The notes under the pieces are model-generated. The model ran no database searches and was not told the origin of the DNA. It saw only the letters and a program-made list of their open reading frames with translations. Positions 16,817 through 24,700 of a DNA stretch of 64,000 nt are shown one piece after another. A program made the translations under genes and the position numbers. Origin of the DNA: Brachybacterium sp. UMB0905 (GTDB taxonomy: Bacteria > Actinomycetota > Actinomycetes > Actinomycetales > Dermabacteraceae). How positions within the stretch are numbered: position 1 is the stretch's first letter; each line of letters starts with the position of its first letter. The stretch lies in contig NZ_PNHL01000003.1 of NCBI RefSeq assembly GCF_002871795.1, forward strand, positions 154,144 to 218,143, in the 5' to 3' direction.

Positions 16817-17796
16817 CGCGCGAGCACCTGCGCGCAAGCGGCCAGGCGCTGCTCCCAGGCCTCGGCGAGGGCGGGCGGTGCGGCGTGACGGGTGAGGAGG
16901 TCCTCGTCGGGGTTGGGGCGGCCGACGGGCAGCTCGCCGCCCCGGGCGAACAGCGGCTGCGCGGTCAGGTCCCCCGTGAGCAGGGAGGCGGTGCCGAGCC
17001 CACAGGCGTGTTCGAGCTGTGGCAGCGCGGCCGCGAGGGCGAGGCCCGCGGAGAGGCCGATGCTGGAGTCGATCGCGGAGGAGACGACGACGGGCAGGTT
17101 CGCTTCCTCGGCGAGCTCGAGGCAGCGGCGGATCCCACCGAGCGGCTGCACCTTCATGACCAGTACATCGGCGGCCTCGGCGCGGGCCACGCGCAGGGGG
17201 TCCTCAGCGCGGCGCACCGATTCGTCGGCGGCGATGGGGATATCGAGCGCGCGGCGCAGGGCGGCGAGGTCGGCGATGTCCGCGCAGGGCTGCTCGGCGT
17301 ACTCGAGTCCCCCAGCGGCGCGGTCCAGCTGCGGCAGGGCGTCACGGGCTTCGTCGAGGGTCCAGGCGGTGTTGGCGTCCACGCGGATCCTCCCGGTGGG
17401 GCCGAGGGCCTCGCGCACGGCGGCCACGCGGTCGAGATCCTCTGCGAGGGAGCCGCCGGGGTCGGCGACCTTGACCTTCGCGGTGCTCGCCCCGCCCACG
17501 CGGGCCAGGCGCCCGGCGAGCGCGGGGCCCACCGCCGGGACGGTCGCGTTCACGGGGATGGCGGTGCGCTGGGGCTGCGGGCGCTCGGTGGTGGCGTCCT
17601 CGATCGCGGCCGCGAGCCAGGCGGCGGATTCTTCGGCCTCGTAGTCGTGGAAGGGAGAGAACTCGGCCCAGCCGGCCGGGCCGTGCAGGAGCACGCCGTC
17701 ACGCACCTCGATGCGGCGAAAACGCGTGGTCATGGGGATTGCCCAGGCGTGGGCGCGGTCGATGCCGAGGTCACGGAGCGAGCCAGGGATCTGCAT
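16813..17796 (-). CDS. menC: o-Succinylbenzoate synthase
   Basis: Enolase-superfamily dehydratase making o-succinylbenzoate from SHCHC. The barrel carries the catalytic Lys pair region STAKVKVADPG, the metal ligands Asp in RVDANTAWT, Glu in LEYAEQPC and Asp in IAADESVRR, then the second Lys in VMKVQPLGG. 327 residues is the normal length. The start ATG 17796 lies 6 nt from a TACCCT box. The gene is separate from menB/menE but shares their promoter type; the 75-residue gene overlaps its end. Confidence 0.94.
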   Translation of the reverse strand: MQIPGSLRDLGIDRAHAWAIPMTTRFRRIEVRDGVLLHGPAGWAEFSPFHDYEAEESAAWLAAAIEDATTERPQPQRTAIPVNATVPAVGPALAGRLARVGGASTAKVKVADPGGSLAEDLDRVAAVREALGPTGRIRVDANTAWTLDEARDALPQLDRAAGGLEYAEQPCADIADLAALRRALDIPIAADESVRRAEDPLRVARAEAADVLVMKVQPLGGIRRCLELAEEANLPVVVSSAIDSSIGLSAGLALAAALPQLEHACGLGTASLLTGDLTAQPLFARGGELPVGRPNPDEDLLTRHAAPPALAEAWEQRLAACAQVLAR

Positions 17797-17802
17797 CCGG
17801 CC

Positions 17803-17808
17803 AGGGTA
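17803..17808 (-). promoter_or_regulatory. -10 box of menC, leaderless
   Basis: Minus strand GACTACCCTGGCCGG then ATG; TACCCT is 6 nt before the start. Nearly identical to the menB and menD starts. Confidence 0.65.
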
Positions 17809-17840
17809 GTCGGGGTGGAGTGGGGGCGGGCTGGCGGTCG

Positions 17841-18428
17841 TCAGCGGTGCGCAGCGAGATCAACATGTGGTCGAACTCCAACGTCCTGCCGGGTCCTGAC
17901 CACGGAGACCGTGAAGCCGGTTTGCTCGAGCAGGTCGGAGAGCTGCGCAGGTGGCCAGAAATATGCGGTGGTCACGGCGTGGTCGAAGGGCTCGCATCGC
18001 TCTCCTGCGAACATGCCGAGCAGGATCTGCCCGCCGGGCCGGAGCGCGCGATGCAGGTGACGCAGCTGCGCAGGCAGCTCGGGCGGTGGGGTATGGATGA
18101 GGGAGTACCAGGCCAGGATCCCGTCGAATGCCGCCGTGGGGAGGGTCGCGGCGGTGCCCGCTCGGAAGGCTCCGTCCGAATAGGCACTCTGCGCGAGGGC
18201 TAGAAACTCGGCGACCGGTTCGATGCCGATCACGTCGTGGCCACGCGAGGCGAGATGCGCAGTCCAGTGGCCTGGCCCGCAGCCGACATCCGCGATCGGA
18301 CCATCCACCTGCCGGGCCCAGTCTTCGATGCTCGAGCGGTCGATCAGGGAGGTAGCGTCGATGCGGCCGAGGCGCGCGGTGTACTCCGCGGCGCGCTCGG
18401 CATACGCCGCCCGGACCCCGTTGCGCAT
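17841..18428 (-). CDS. Class I SAM-dependent methyltransferase
   Basis: 195 residues. SAM-binding motif I is IADVGCGPGHWTAHLA (about 48-63), the acidic end of strand 2 is IGIEPV, the middle motif is FDGILAWYSLIHTP and the later motif is LRPGGQILLGMFAGE. These make a complete Rossmann methyltransferase; the substrate is not readable. The start ATG 18428 (MRNGVRAAYAERA) follows TACTGT by 6 nt, again leaderless. A long palindrome lies just upstream. It lies 17 bp after menC's promoter on the same strand, but I do not assign it to quinone synthesis: MenG proteins have a different pattern. Confidence 0.85.
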   Translation of the reverse strand: MRNGVRAAYAERAAEYTARLGRIDATSLIDRSSIEDWARQVDGPIADVGCGPGHWTAHLASRGHDVIGIEPVAEFLALAQSAYSDGAFRAGTAATLPTAAFDGILAWYSLIHTPPPELPAQLRHLHRALRPGGQILLGMFAGERCEPFDHAVTTAYFWPPAQLSDLLEQTGFTVSVVRTRQDVGVRPHVDLAAHR

Positions 18429-18451
18429 GAGTGCACAGTAGCCGAGGTGGA

Positions 18452-18520
18452 GGAATTCGACCTCTGAGCGGCACGCCGCATGCAATATGCAGGGCACGTG
18501 CCGCTAAGAGGTCGATTCCC
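18452..18520. repeat. Intergenic palindrome, 24-bp arms
   Basis: Arms 18452-18475 and 18497-18520 pair at 21 of 24 positions (core CGACCTCT and AGCGGCACG), with a 21-nt loop. It lies between divergent genes, immediately upstream of the methyltransferase -10 box. It could be an operator-rich region or a palindromic repeat. Confidence 0.65.
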
Positions 18521-18587
18521 TCCGCACGGTCTCGACATGACAGCCGTCATGGGTCCAGAGCACGAGGCTCGTGCCACGATGCTGCGC

Positions 18588-19190
18588 ATGACCTCCGTGG
18601 ACTCCCCTGCCCGTGCCCGCTCCTCCGCCGCTACCAGCCGCGGGCTCGATCAGCCACTGCACCCCTCGGTGACCGGCAGCATCGTCGGCCTGGTGGGTGG
18701 ATCACTGTTCATGCTTGCCAATCGGGGCGCGCTGCCGGGGCCATGGCCGATGCTCGCTCTGGTGGCGTGGGTGGTGCTGGCCGCTGCGACCGTCTGGGCG
18801 GTGTTCCTAGCGCGGCGAGGTCTGCCGGAGCTGCCTGCGCCGCATCCGCGGGCCGGCATGGTCTACGGCCTTGCGATGCTGGGGATGGTGGCGCTGTTCC
18901 TGCTCTCGCGCCCGCTGTCGCTGCTGCTCTCGCAGGTGGCCGACCAGGAGCCTGCGGCGATCCAGCCAGCCCTGATCGTGCTGGCCGTCGGGGCGCACTT
19001 CCTGCCGTTCGCGGGGGTGTTCCATGCGCCGGTATTCGGCCGTCTGGGCGCAGCGCTGTGCCTGCTCGCTCTGGCCGGGGCGGGGCTCGCCGCAATCTTC
19101 GGGGCGCCGTGGGGTGCGGCGACCGCGGTGGCCGCCGGAGCGGTCATGCTCGGCGCGCTGGTCATCGCGGCGCTACGGCCCGGGCGCTGA
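18588..19190 (+). CDS. Membrane protein of unknown function, six helices
   Basis: 200 residues from ATG 18588 (MTSVDSPARARSSAATSRGL), chosen because CACGAT ends 7 nt upstream; longer frames would begin inside the palindrome. After a polar 30 residues come about six hydrophobic segments, with SIVGLVGGSLFMLANRG first and a final AAVAAGAVMLGALVIAAL. Short polar loops and no charged residues inside the helices suggest a small structural or sensor protein. I recognise no family. Confidence 0.7.
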   Translation: MTSVDSPARARSSAATSRGLDQPLHPSVTGSIVGLVGGSLFMLANRGALPGPWPMLALVAWVVLAAATVWAVFLARRGLPELPAPHPRAGMVYGLAMLGMVALFLLSRPLSLLLSQVADQEPAAIQPALIVLAVGAHFLPFAGVFHAPVFGRLGAALCLLALAGAGLAAIFGAPWGAATAVAAGAVMLGALVIAALRPGR

Positions 19191-19229
19191 GGCGTCTGGG
19201 CTACAGGGCCAGCGTCCACCTCGGTGCGT

Positions 19230-19622
19230 TCAGGGCGTCATGCAGCGAAGGCCCGGCACCTCTTGAAACACCTCGTCCGCACTGACCAGCGTGAGGCCGC
19301 GACGTGCCGCCTGTGCGCAGAGCATGCGGTCGAAGGGGTCGCGGTGGTGCCAGTTCATACTGCCTGCAGCCGCCATATCCTGCGCGGTGAGGGGGACATC
19401 CTCGATGCCGTAGTCGTGCAGACGTTCGGTCCACGCCCATGCCAGCGGTGCAGCCTGGGGCCATTTTCCGAGGCGAACCTTCTGGGAGACCTCGAAAGCA
19501 CTGGCGCTGGAGGCCCACAAGCTGCTGCTCGGGTCTTCGAGGACGGAACGGGTAGAGGGTGACAGCTCGTCAGGGCTGGCCATCATCCAGAAAATGACAT
19601 GGGTGTCGAGAAGAAGGTCCAT
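19230..19622 (-). CDS. vapC: PIN-domain toxin (VapC type)
   Basis: 130 residues. The PIN acidic residues are visible: Asp in LLLDTHVIFW, Glu in SASAFEVSQK, Asp in HHRDPFDRMLCAQA and Asp in LVSADEVF. Such toxins cut RNA, often tRNA. ATG 19622 lies 7 nt behind GGAG; it overlaps no codon of the antitoxin but is only 4 nt from its stop, so the two are coupled. GC content is lower than in the neighbours, typical of transferred toxin pairs. Confidence 0.9.
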   Translation of the reverse strand: MDLLLDTHVIFWMMASPDELSPSTRSVLEDPSSSLWASSASAFEVSQKVRLGKWPQAAPLAWAWTERLHDYGIEDVPLTAQDMAAAGSMNWHHRDPFDRMLCAQAARRGLTLVSADEVFQEVPGLRCMTP

Positions 19623-19626
19623 CACC

Positions 19627-19857
19627 TCACTCCCACTCCGCGAGCTCGTCCTCGTCCATGGGGGCGAGGAGAAGCGCTCGATCTACGGCGAGTTCGGGAT
19701 GCCGACCGAGCTCACGCCGCGGAGGCTCCTCCAGCGCAACGATCCGCGCCATTGCGGTACCCGACCGCGCCAGGGTGATCTCCTCTCCCTGGACTGCCCT
19801 CGACACCAGCTCCGAGAGACGCGCCTTGGCCTCGGCGATATTCACCTGAGTTGACAT
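19627..19857 (-). CDS. Phd/YefM-family antitoxin
   Basis: 76 residues. The N-terminal part VNIAEAKARLSELVSRAVQG and EEITLARSGTAMARIVAL is the Phd/YefM DNA-binding fold; the C-terminal part (MDEDELAEWE) would wrap the toxin. ATG 19857 lies 6 nt from TATGCT with no ribosome site, so it starts a leaderless mRNA. The inverted repeat upstream is a likely site for autoregulation. PIN toxins are often paired with this antitoxin type. Confidence 0.9.
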   Translation of the reverse strand: MSTQVNIAEAKARLSELVSRAVQGEEITLARSGTAMARIVALEEPPRRELGRHPELAVDRALLLAPMDEDELAEWE

Positions 19858-19877
19858 ATCACCAGCATACGGCCAGC

Positions 19878-19906
19878 TGACCACGCTGACCAGATCAGGG
19901 TGGTCA
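19878..19906 (-). promoter_or_regulatory. Candidate operator of the toxin-antitoxin pair
   Basis: TGACCAC at 19878-19884 and GTGGTCA at 19900-19906 are perfect inverted arms separated by 15 bp (which contain GCTGACCAGATCAGG, with further half-sites). They lie 10 bp upstream of the -10 box of the antitoxin gene. Confidence 0.5.
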
Positions 19907-20068
19907 ACTAGCCCTCGCTCCGCATCCCCACCCGCCGACGTGCTCACTCCGCGACAAGCCGCGGGCGGTGGAAGCCGCGCCAGCTGCCGGGCCCGGACCG
20001 TCCATGCGGGTCGCGTGGTGTGCTGCTGTGTCCACGGTCCTGATCTGCACGCCCCCCGTCGGCCCTGA

Positions 20069-20088
20069 CCCATGACCGGGGTCATGGG
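20069..20088. promoter_or_regulatory. Perfect 20-bp palindrome upstream of menB
   Basis: CCCATGACC, GG, GGTCATGGG: 9-bp arms with a 2-bp centre, 50 bp before the menB start and 38 bp before its -10 box. Size and position fit a dimeric repressor or activator site. The rest of the 280-bp gap between the antitoxin and menB shows no gene. Confidence 0.5.
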
Positions 20089-20125
20089 CGGGGCACCGGC
20101 GAACGTGGCGGGAACCGGTCCCGAC

Positions 20126-20131
20126 TACCCT
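20126..20131 (+). promoter_or_regulatory. -10 box of menB, leaderless
   Basis: GACTACCCTGGCCCC then ATG 20138: TACCCT with a 6-nt spacer. Same motif as menC and menD. Confidence 0.65.
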
Positions 20132-20137
20132 GGCCCC

Positions 20138-21142
20138 ATGCCCGAAGCCACCCCGCCCACCAGCCCGCTGCCGCAGAAGGTGTCCGACACCTTCGACCCG
20201 ACTCGCTGGCGCGATATCCCCGCCGCCGAGCATGGCGGCGCAGCGTTCACCGATATCACCTACCACCGCGGGGTGGAGCGTGTGGAGTCTCCCGATGGGG
20301 AGCGCACCGAGCGTGACCTGCCTGCGGTGCGCATCGCCTTCGATCGGCCCGAGGTGCGCAATGCGTTCCGCCCGCACACAGTCGATGAGCTGTACCGGGC
20401 GCTCGACCACGCACGGCTGGACACCGGGGTGGGGGTGATCCTGCTGACCGGCAATGGCCCGTCGGCCAAGGATGGTGGGCATTCCTTCTGCTCGGGCGGT
20501 GACCAGCGCATTCGCGGGAAGTCGGGTTATGAGTATGACGCCGCCGAGGAGTACGCCTACACCGCCGCCGTGCGCACCCGCTCGGCGGGGCGCCTGCACA
20601 TCCTCGAGGTGCAGCGCCTCATGCGCACGATGGGCAAGGTGACGATCGCGATGGTGAACGGCTGGGCCGCCGGCGGGGGGCATTCCCTGCACGTGGTGGC
20701 CGATCTGTCGATCGCTTCGCGCGAGCATGCGCGGTTCAAGCAGACCGACGCGAACGTCGGCTCCTTCGACGGCGGCTACGGCTCCGCGTACCTCGCCAAG
20801 CAGGTGGGGCAGAAGCGGGCGCGGGAGATCTTCTTCCTCGCCGAGGAGTACTCCGCCCAGGACGCCTACGACTGGGGCGCCGTGAATCGCGTGGTCGACC
20901 ACGCCGAGCTCGAGGACGAAGGGCTACGGATCGCGTCAGTCATCGCCACGAAGTCCCCGCAGGCCATCCGCATGCTGAAGTTCGCCTTCAACCTCGCCGA
21001 CGACGGTCTCATGGGCCAGCAGGTCTTCGCCGGGGAGGCGACGCGGCTGGCGTACATGACCGATGAGGCGCAGGAGGGGCGCGATGCATTCCTCGAGAAA
21101 CGCGCCCCGAACTGGACCGACTTCCCCCACCCGCAGGGCTGA
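20138..21142 (+). CDS. menB: 1,4-Dihydroxy-2-naphthoyl-CoA synthase
   Basis: Crotonase-fold enzyme that closes the second ring of the naphthoquinone from o-succinylbenzoyl-CoA. Visible are the oxyanion-hole segments SFCSGGDQRIRG and VNGWAAGGGHSLHVVADLS, the active-site DANVGSFDGGYGSAYLA and the C-terminal PNWTDFPHPQG that MenB uses to complete the neighbour's active site. At 334 residues it has an N-terminal extension of about 30 residues, usual in actinobacteria. menE begins 5 nt downstream, so they form an operon. Confidence 0.95.
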   Translation: MPEATPPTSPLPQKVSDTFDPTRWRDIPAAEHGGAAFTDITYHRGVERVESPDGERTERDLPAVRIAFDRPEVRNAFRPHTVDELYRALDHARLDTGVGVILLTGNGPSAKDGGHSFCSGGDQRIRGKSGYEYDAAEEYAYTAAVRTRSAGRLHILEVQRLMRTMGKVTIAMVNGWAAGGGHSLHVVADLSIASREHARFKQTDANVGSFDGGYGSAYLAKQVGQKRAREIFFLAEEYSAQDAYDWGAVNRVVDHAELEDEGLRIASVIATKSPQAIRMLKFAFNLADDGLMGQQVFAGEATRLAYMTDEAQEGRDAFLEKRAPNWTDFPHPQG

Positions 21143-21147
21143 GCGCC

Positions 21148-22500
21148 ATGACCGACACCACCACGGGCCTGCCCTGGCTGCAGCCCGAGCCTTACGACGC
21201 CTCCGCTCCCTCGCTCACCGCCCACGCGGACGCGATCGGCCAGGTCATGGCGGGGACGGGTCGGCTGTGGCTGGGCACCTTCGCCCCACCCGCCCAGCTG
21301 CCCGAGGGGTTTGAGGAGACCGCGCTCGTGGTCCCGACCTCCGGGTCCACGGGCCTCGCCAAAGCGGTCGCGCTCACCCGGGAGGCGCTGCTCGCCTCGC
21401 AGGACGCGACCGCTGCGGTGTTCGCAGCCGATGGCACCGCCGCCGAGACGCGCGGGCACGGGTTCTGGCTGCCGCTGCTGCCGCCCACCCACATCGCCGG
21501 AGTGCAGGTCATCGCCCGCGCCCACCGCACCGCCCAGGTGCTCGGGCTCGACGCCCCCGCCCTGCCGCGGGTGCTGCCGGACCTGCGCGGACACTTCGAC
21601 GCCACCGCCTTCGTGGCCCTCGCCGAACCGGCCCTCGAGCAGGCCCGCACGGCCGGTCTGCCGGCCTTCACCTCGCTCGTGCCCACGCAGCTGACCCGCA
21701 TCGTCACCGGCGCCACCGGGGCCGACGCCCGCGCCCGCGGCCTGCTGAAGAAGTTCGCCGCCGTGCTGGTGGGCGGCGCCGCGACCCCGCGGGAAGTACT
21801 GGGCCGCGCCCGCGGGCAGCGCATCCCCGTGCGCACCACCTACGGCTCCTCCGAGACCGCGGGCGGCTGCGTCTACGACCGCCAGCCCCTGCCCGGCGTG
21901 ACCCTCACCGTCGAACGCCCCGACGCCGAGGGCGCCGGACGGCTCCTCGTCGGCTCCCCCACCCTCGCCACCGGGTACCTCACCGACGGCGGCGGCGCGG
22001 ACACCTCGGACTTCAGTCTCGCGCCGGGGGCCGGGACCGGGGCTGTCGGGACTGGCGCTGGGGCCGTCGGGACTGGTGCTGGGGCCCGTCGGACCTTCCG
22101 CACCTCGGACCTCGCGATCGTGGGGGCCGACGGGGCGCTGACCGTCCTGGGCCGCGCCGATGACGTGATCACCACCGGCGGGCTGAAGGTGCAGCCGCAG
22201 GATGTGGAACGCGCGATCGACCGCTCCCTCATGCTGCGCGGCCTGGTGCGCGCTGCCGTGGTGGTGGGCGTCGAGGATCCCGAGTGGGGGCAGCGGGTGG
22301 AGGCGCTCGTGGTCCTCGAGCCCGGGGCGGTGCCCGCCGAGGCCGGTTCGCTGGTCCGTTCGGCGCTGCGCACCACGGACGTGGATCCGCACATGATCCC
22401 GCGGCGCGTGCACGTGGTGGAGGAGCTGCCGCTGCTGGGCATCGGGAAGGTGGACCGCGCCGCGGCCCGCCGGATCGCCGCCGAGCGCAGCCGGGATTGA
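21148..22500 (+). CDS. menE: o-Succinylbenzoate-CoA ligase
   Basis: Adenylating enzyme that activates OSB for MenB. AMP-binding motifs: VVPTSGSTGLAKAVALT (the P-loop), TTYGSSETAGGCVYD and the hinge TSDLAIVGADGALTVLGRAD, with ITTGGLKVQPQDVERAI and the final catalytic Lys in LGIGKVDRAAARR. A repeat AGTGAVGTGAG (about 298-315) forms a disordered insert before the hinge. 450 residues. It is directly behind menB and probably translated from the same mRNA. Confidence 0.94.
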   Translation: MTDTTTGLPWLQPEPYDASAPSLTAHADAIGQVMAGTGRLWLGTFAPPAQLPEGFEETALVVPTSGSTGLAKAVALTREALLASQDATAAVFAADGTAAETRGHGFWLPLLPPTHIAGVQVIARAHRTAQVLGLDAPALPRVLPDLRGHFDATAFVALAEPALEQARTAGLPAFTSLVPTQLTRIVTGATGADARARGLLKKFAAVLVGGAATPREVLGRARGQRIPVRTTYGSSETAGGCVYDRQPLPGVTLTVERPDAEGAGRLLVGSPTLATGYLTDGGGADTSDFSLAPGAGTGAVGTGAGAVGTGAGARRTFRTSDLAIVGADGALTVLGRADDVITTGGLKVQPQDVERAIDRSLMLRGLVRAAVVVGVEDPEWGQRVEALVVLEPGAVPAEAGSLVRSALRTTDVDPHMIPRRVHVVEELPLLGIGKVDRAAARRIAAERSRD

Positions 22501-22594
22501 CGCAGCACCTTGCCCGGGTGGGGAGCGCTCGTGACCGAGATGGGCGCGCTCCGGGGCCGACGTACACTCGGGGCGTCGTCGCAGAAGGAGCAGC

Positions 22595-23491
22595 ATGGCC
22601 AGCCTGTCGCAGTGGGTGCAGGGCGCCCGCCCCCGCACTCTCCCCGCGGCTCTCGCCCCCGTCGCCGCCGGCACCGGCGCCGCGATCTGGCAGCTGAACT
22701 CCAGCCAGGGCGGCATCGACCTCGGGCACGTGCTGCCGCGAGCGCTGCTCGCCCTGCTGGTGGCGTTTGCGATGCAGATCGGCGTGAACTACGCCAACGA
22801 CTACTCCGACGGGATCCGCGGCACCGATGAGGACCGGGTCGGGCCCTTCCGCCTCACCGGCTCCGGCGCCGCCGTCCCCACGACCGTGAAGCGCGCGGCG
22901 ATGCTGTCCCTCGCGCTCGGCGGGGTGTTCGGCGTGGTGCTCGTGGTGATCTCGCAGATGTGGTGGGCGCTGCTGGTGGGCGCTGCCGCGATCGCCGCCG
23001 CCTGGTTCTACACCGGCGGGAAGAAGCCCTACGGCTATCTGGGGCTCGGCGAGCTGTTCGTGTTCATCTTCTTCGGGCTCGTGGCCGTGAACGGCACCGC
23101 CTTCGCGATCACGAAGCAGCCCAGCTGGGTGATGCTGCTGGTGTCGGTGACGATCGGGCTGCTGGCGGTGGCGCTGATGCTCACCAACAACCTGCGCGAC
23201 ATCCCCACCGATGAGCTCGCCGGGAAGCGGACGCTTGCGGTGCGGCTCGGGCAGCAGGGCACCCGGGCGCTGTATACCGTCACCGTGCTGGGGCCGTTCG
23301 TGCTGCTCATCCCGCTGTTCGTGGAGCACTGGCCGACGCTACTGGTGCTCGCCGCGCTGCCGCTCGCGATCGGGCCGGTCCGCGCGGTGCTGGGCGGGGC
23401 GCGGGGACGGGACCTGATCCCGGTGCTCGGCGCCACCGGGCGGCTCGAGCTCGTCTACTCGCTGCTGCTGCTCCTGGGCCTCGTGCTCTGA
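22595..23491 (+). CDS. menA: 1,4-Dihydroxy-2-naphthoate polyprenyltransferase
   Basis: UbiA-type membrane enzyme that attaches the isoprenoid chain to DHNA, giving demethylmenaquinone. The two Asp-rich motifs are NYANDYSDGIRGTDEDR (about 67-83) and NNLRDIPTDELAGKRT (about 193-208), between about eight membrane helices. 298 residues. ATG 22595 follows GAAGGAG; a TACACT box near 22562 gives a leader of about 25 nt, so this gene, unlike the other men genes, is not leaderless. The 94-bp gap to menE argues for its own promoter. Confidence 0.95.
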   Translation: MASLSQWVQGARPRTLPAALAPVAAGTGAAIWQLNSSQGGIDLGHVLPRALLALLVAFAMQIGVNYANDYSDGIRGTDEDRVGPFRLTGSGAAVPTTVKRAAMLSLALGGVFGVVLVVISQMWWALLVGAAAIAAAWFYTGGKKPYGYLGLGELFVFIFFGLVAVNGTAFAITKQPSWVMLLVSVTIGLLAVALMLTNNLRDIPTDELAGKRTLAVRLGQQGTRALYTVTVLGPFVLLIPLFVEHWPTLLVLAALPLAIGPVRAVLGGARGRDLIPVLGATGRLELVYSLLLLLGLVL

Positions 23492-23559
23492 ACCCCGGGG
23501 GCGCGGACCCCCGGGGGCGCGGCCAGCCGCATACTCGCCCCTCGCGCCCCACCCCTAAG

Positions 23560-23621
23560 CAGAAACGGCTACGTTTGCGTGGAAATAGCCCCCGCATTCC
23601 CACGAGAACGCAGCGGTCTGC
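23560..23621. repeat. Intergenic palindrome, copy 1 of an inverted pair
   Basis: Begins GCAGAAACGGCTACG and returns as CGCAGCGGTCTGC; the inner arms GTGG(A)AAT and ATTCCCAC pair. It lies between the convergent menA and DUF4229 genes. Its sequence returns, reversed, at 24532-24583. Confidence 0.7.
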
Positions 23622-23640
23622 GCACAGGAGGCAGAGCTCT

Positions 23641-23949
23641 TCAGCGCCCTCGGCTCTCGTCAGCCCGGTCCTCGGCGTCCACCCGGTCCTCGGCATCCAG
23701 GAACTCGTCCTCGTACTCGGCGTCCTCATCGCGCTGCTCCTTGCCCGCGGCACGGCGCTCATCGGCCTTCCGCCACTGCTGCGCCGCATCCTCCCGCAGA
23801 CGTGCGAGGAAGAGGATCGAGATCAGCATCGCCAGTGCCGCCGCGAGCACCGCGGCGAGGGCCAGGCCCACACCGAGCTCGGCCAGAAGCCACCACAGCG
23901 CCAGCCACAGGGCAAGGCGGATCACGGCGTAGAGCAGGAACGAACGCAT
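23641..23949 (-). CDS. DUF4229-type small membrane protein
   Basis: 102 residues: two membrane helices (about 4-22, LLYAVIRLALWLALWWLL, and 25-50) and a charged cytoplasmic tail (ADERRAAGKEQRDEDAEYED). This matches the DUF4229 pattern of actinobacteria. ATG 23949 lies 6 nt from TACCCT (23956-23961, minus strand), so it is leaderless. Function unknown. The two neighbours with membrane or PLD-N domains and their flanking palindromes form a small island between menA and ccsB. Confidence 0.8.
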   Translation of the reverse strand: MRSFLLYAVIRLALWLALWWLLAELGVGLALAAVLAAALAMLISILFLARLREDAAQQWRKADERRAAGKEQRDEDAEYEDEFLDAEDRVDAEDRADESRGR

Positions 23950-24111
23950 AGGTCGAGGGTATCTGCCGCTGCGGCATGGAATCTGCGAGCTCGGCGCGGG
24001 CCAGCGCATCGGCCGAGCCCACGCCTCACCCACCGCCTCCGCGCCCAGCCCCGCGCACGCCGCCCGGGGCTCTCTGCGCACATCCCCAGGTGCAGTGCCT
24101 ACACTCGGGAC

Positions 24112-24468
24112 ATGCTTCGCGTCGTCCTGCCCGTGCTCTCCGTGGCCCTCACGGTGTTCGCGCTCGCCGACTGCGTCCAGACCCCCGAGGACAAAGTGCG
24201 CGGCATCCCGAAGTGGGCGTGGATTCTGCTGGTGGTTCTGCTGCCCTGGGTGGGGCCGATCACCTGGCTGGTCGCGGGCAAGGAACGGGCCGACGGGGGC
24301 GGTGGCGGGCATCGGCCGCGCCGCGAAGGGCCCCTGGCTCCCGACGAGGATCCTGACTTCCTGCGCAAGCTCGATGAGGACATCCGCCGCGAGCGCCGCG
24401 AACGGATGCGTCAGGAGCAGGAGCGCCGCAAGGACGACGGCGAAGACGGCACGCCCCCCGAGCGCTGA
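24112..24468 (+). CDS. PLDc_N-type membrane protein
   Basis: 118 residues: helix 1 (MLRVVLPVLSVALTVFALAD), then IPKWAWILLVVLLPWVGPIT and WLVAGKER, the two-helix PLD-nuclease-N motif found as a stand-alone protein in actinobacteria. The cytoplasmic tail is charged and helical (LDEDIRRERRERMRQEQER). ATG 24112 follows TACACT by 6 nt. No catalytic phospholipase domain is present. Function unknown. Confidence 0.85.
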   Translation: MLRVVLPVLSVALTVFALADCVQTPEDKVRGIPKWAWILLVVLLPWVGPITWLVAGKERADGGGGGHRPRREGPLAPDEDPDFLRKLDEDIRRERRERMRQEQERRKDDGEDGTPPER

Positions 24469-24531
24469 CACGCCCGCACCGCTCCGCGCCCCGGGGCTCG
24501 CCGTGAAGCACCCCGCACCTCCCGCCCAAGA

Positions 24532-24583
24532 CCGCTACGTTCTCGTGGGAATAGCACGCTCATTCCCACGCAAACGTAGCCGG
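24532..24583. repeat. Intergenic palindrome, copy 2 of an inverted pair
   Basis: Arms CCGCTACGTT..GTGGGAAT and ATTCCCAC..AACGTAGCCGG. Its reverse complement matches the copy at 23560-23621 almost base for base. Apart from this palindrome the 232-bp gap (24469-24700) holds nothing I can name. Confidence 0.7.
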
Positions 24584-24700
24584 ATCCGCTGACGGGGATG
24601 AGGGGCGGCACGAGGCCCCGCACCGGTCAGGAGCGCATCACAAACGCACGCTGAGCGCGCGTCCCTCAGAGCCCCGGCCGGCCTCTGCGCGCCCTGCGGC

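Noticed and set aside
17841..18428. Methyltransferase as MenG (menaquinone methylase)
   Set aside because: Lacks the UbiE/MenG signature motifs and is shorter; proximity to menC alone is not enough.
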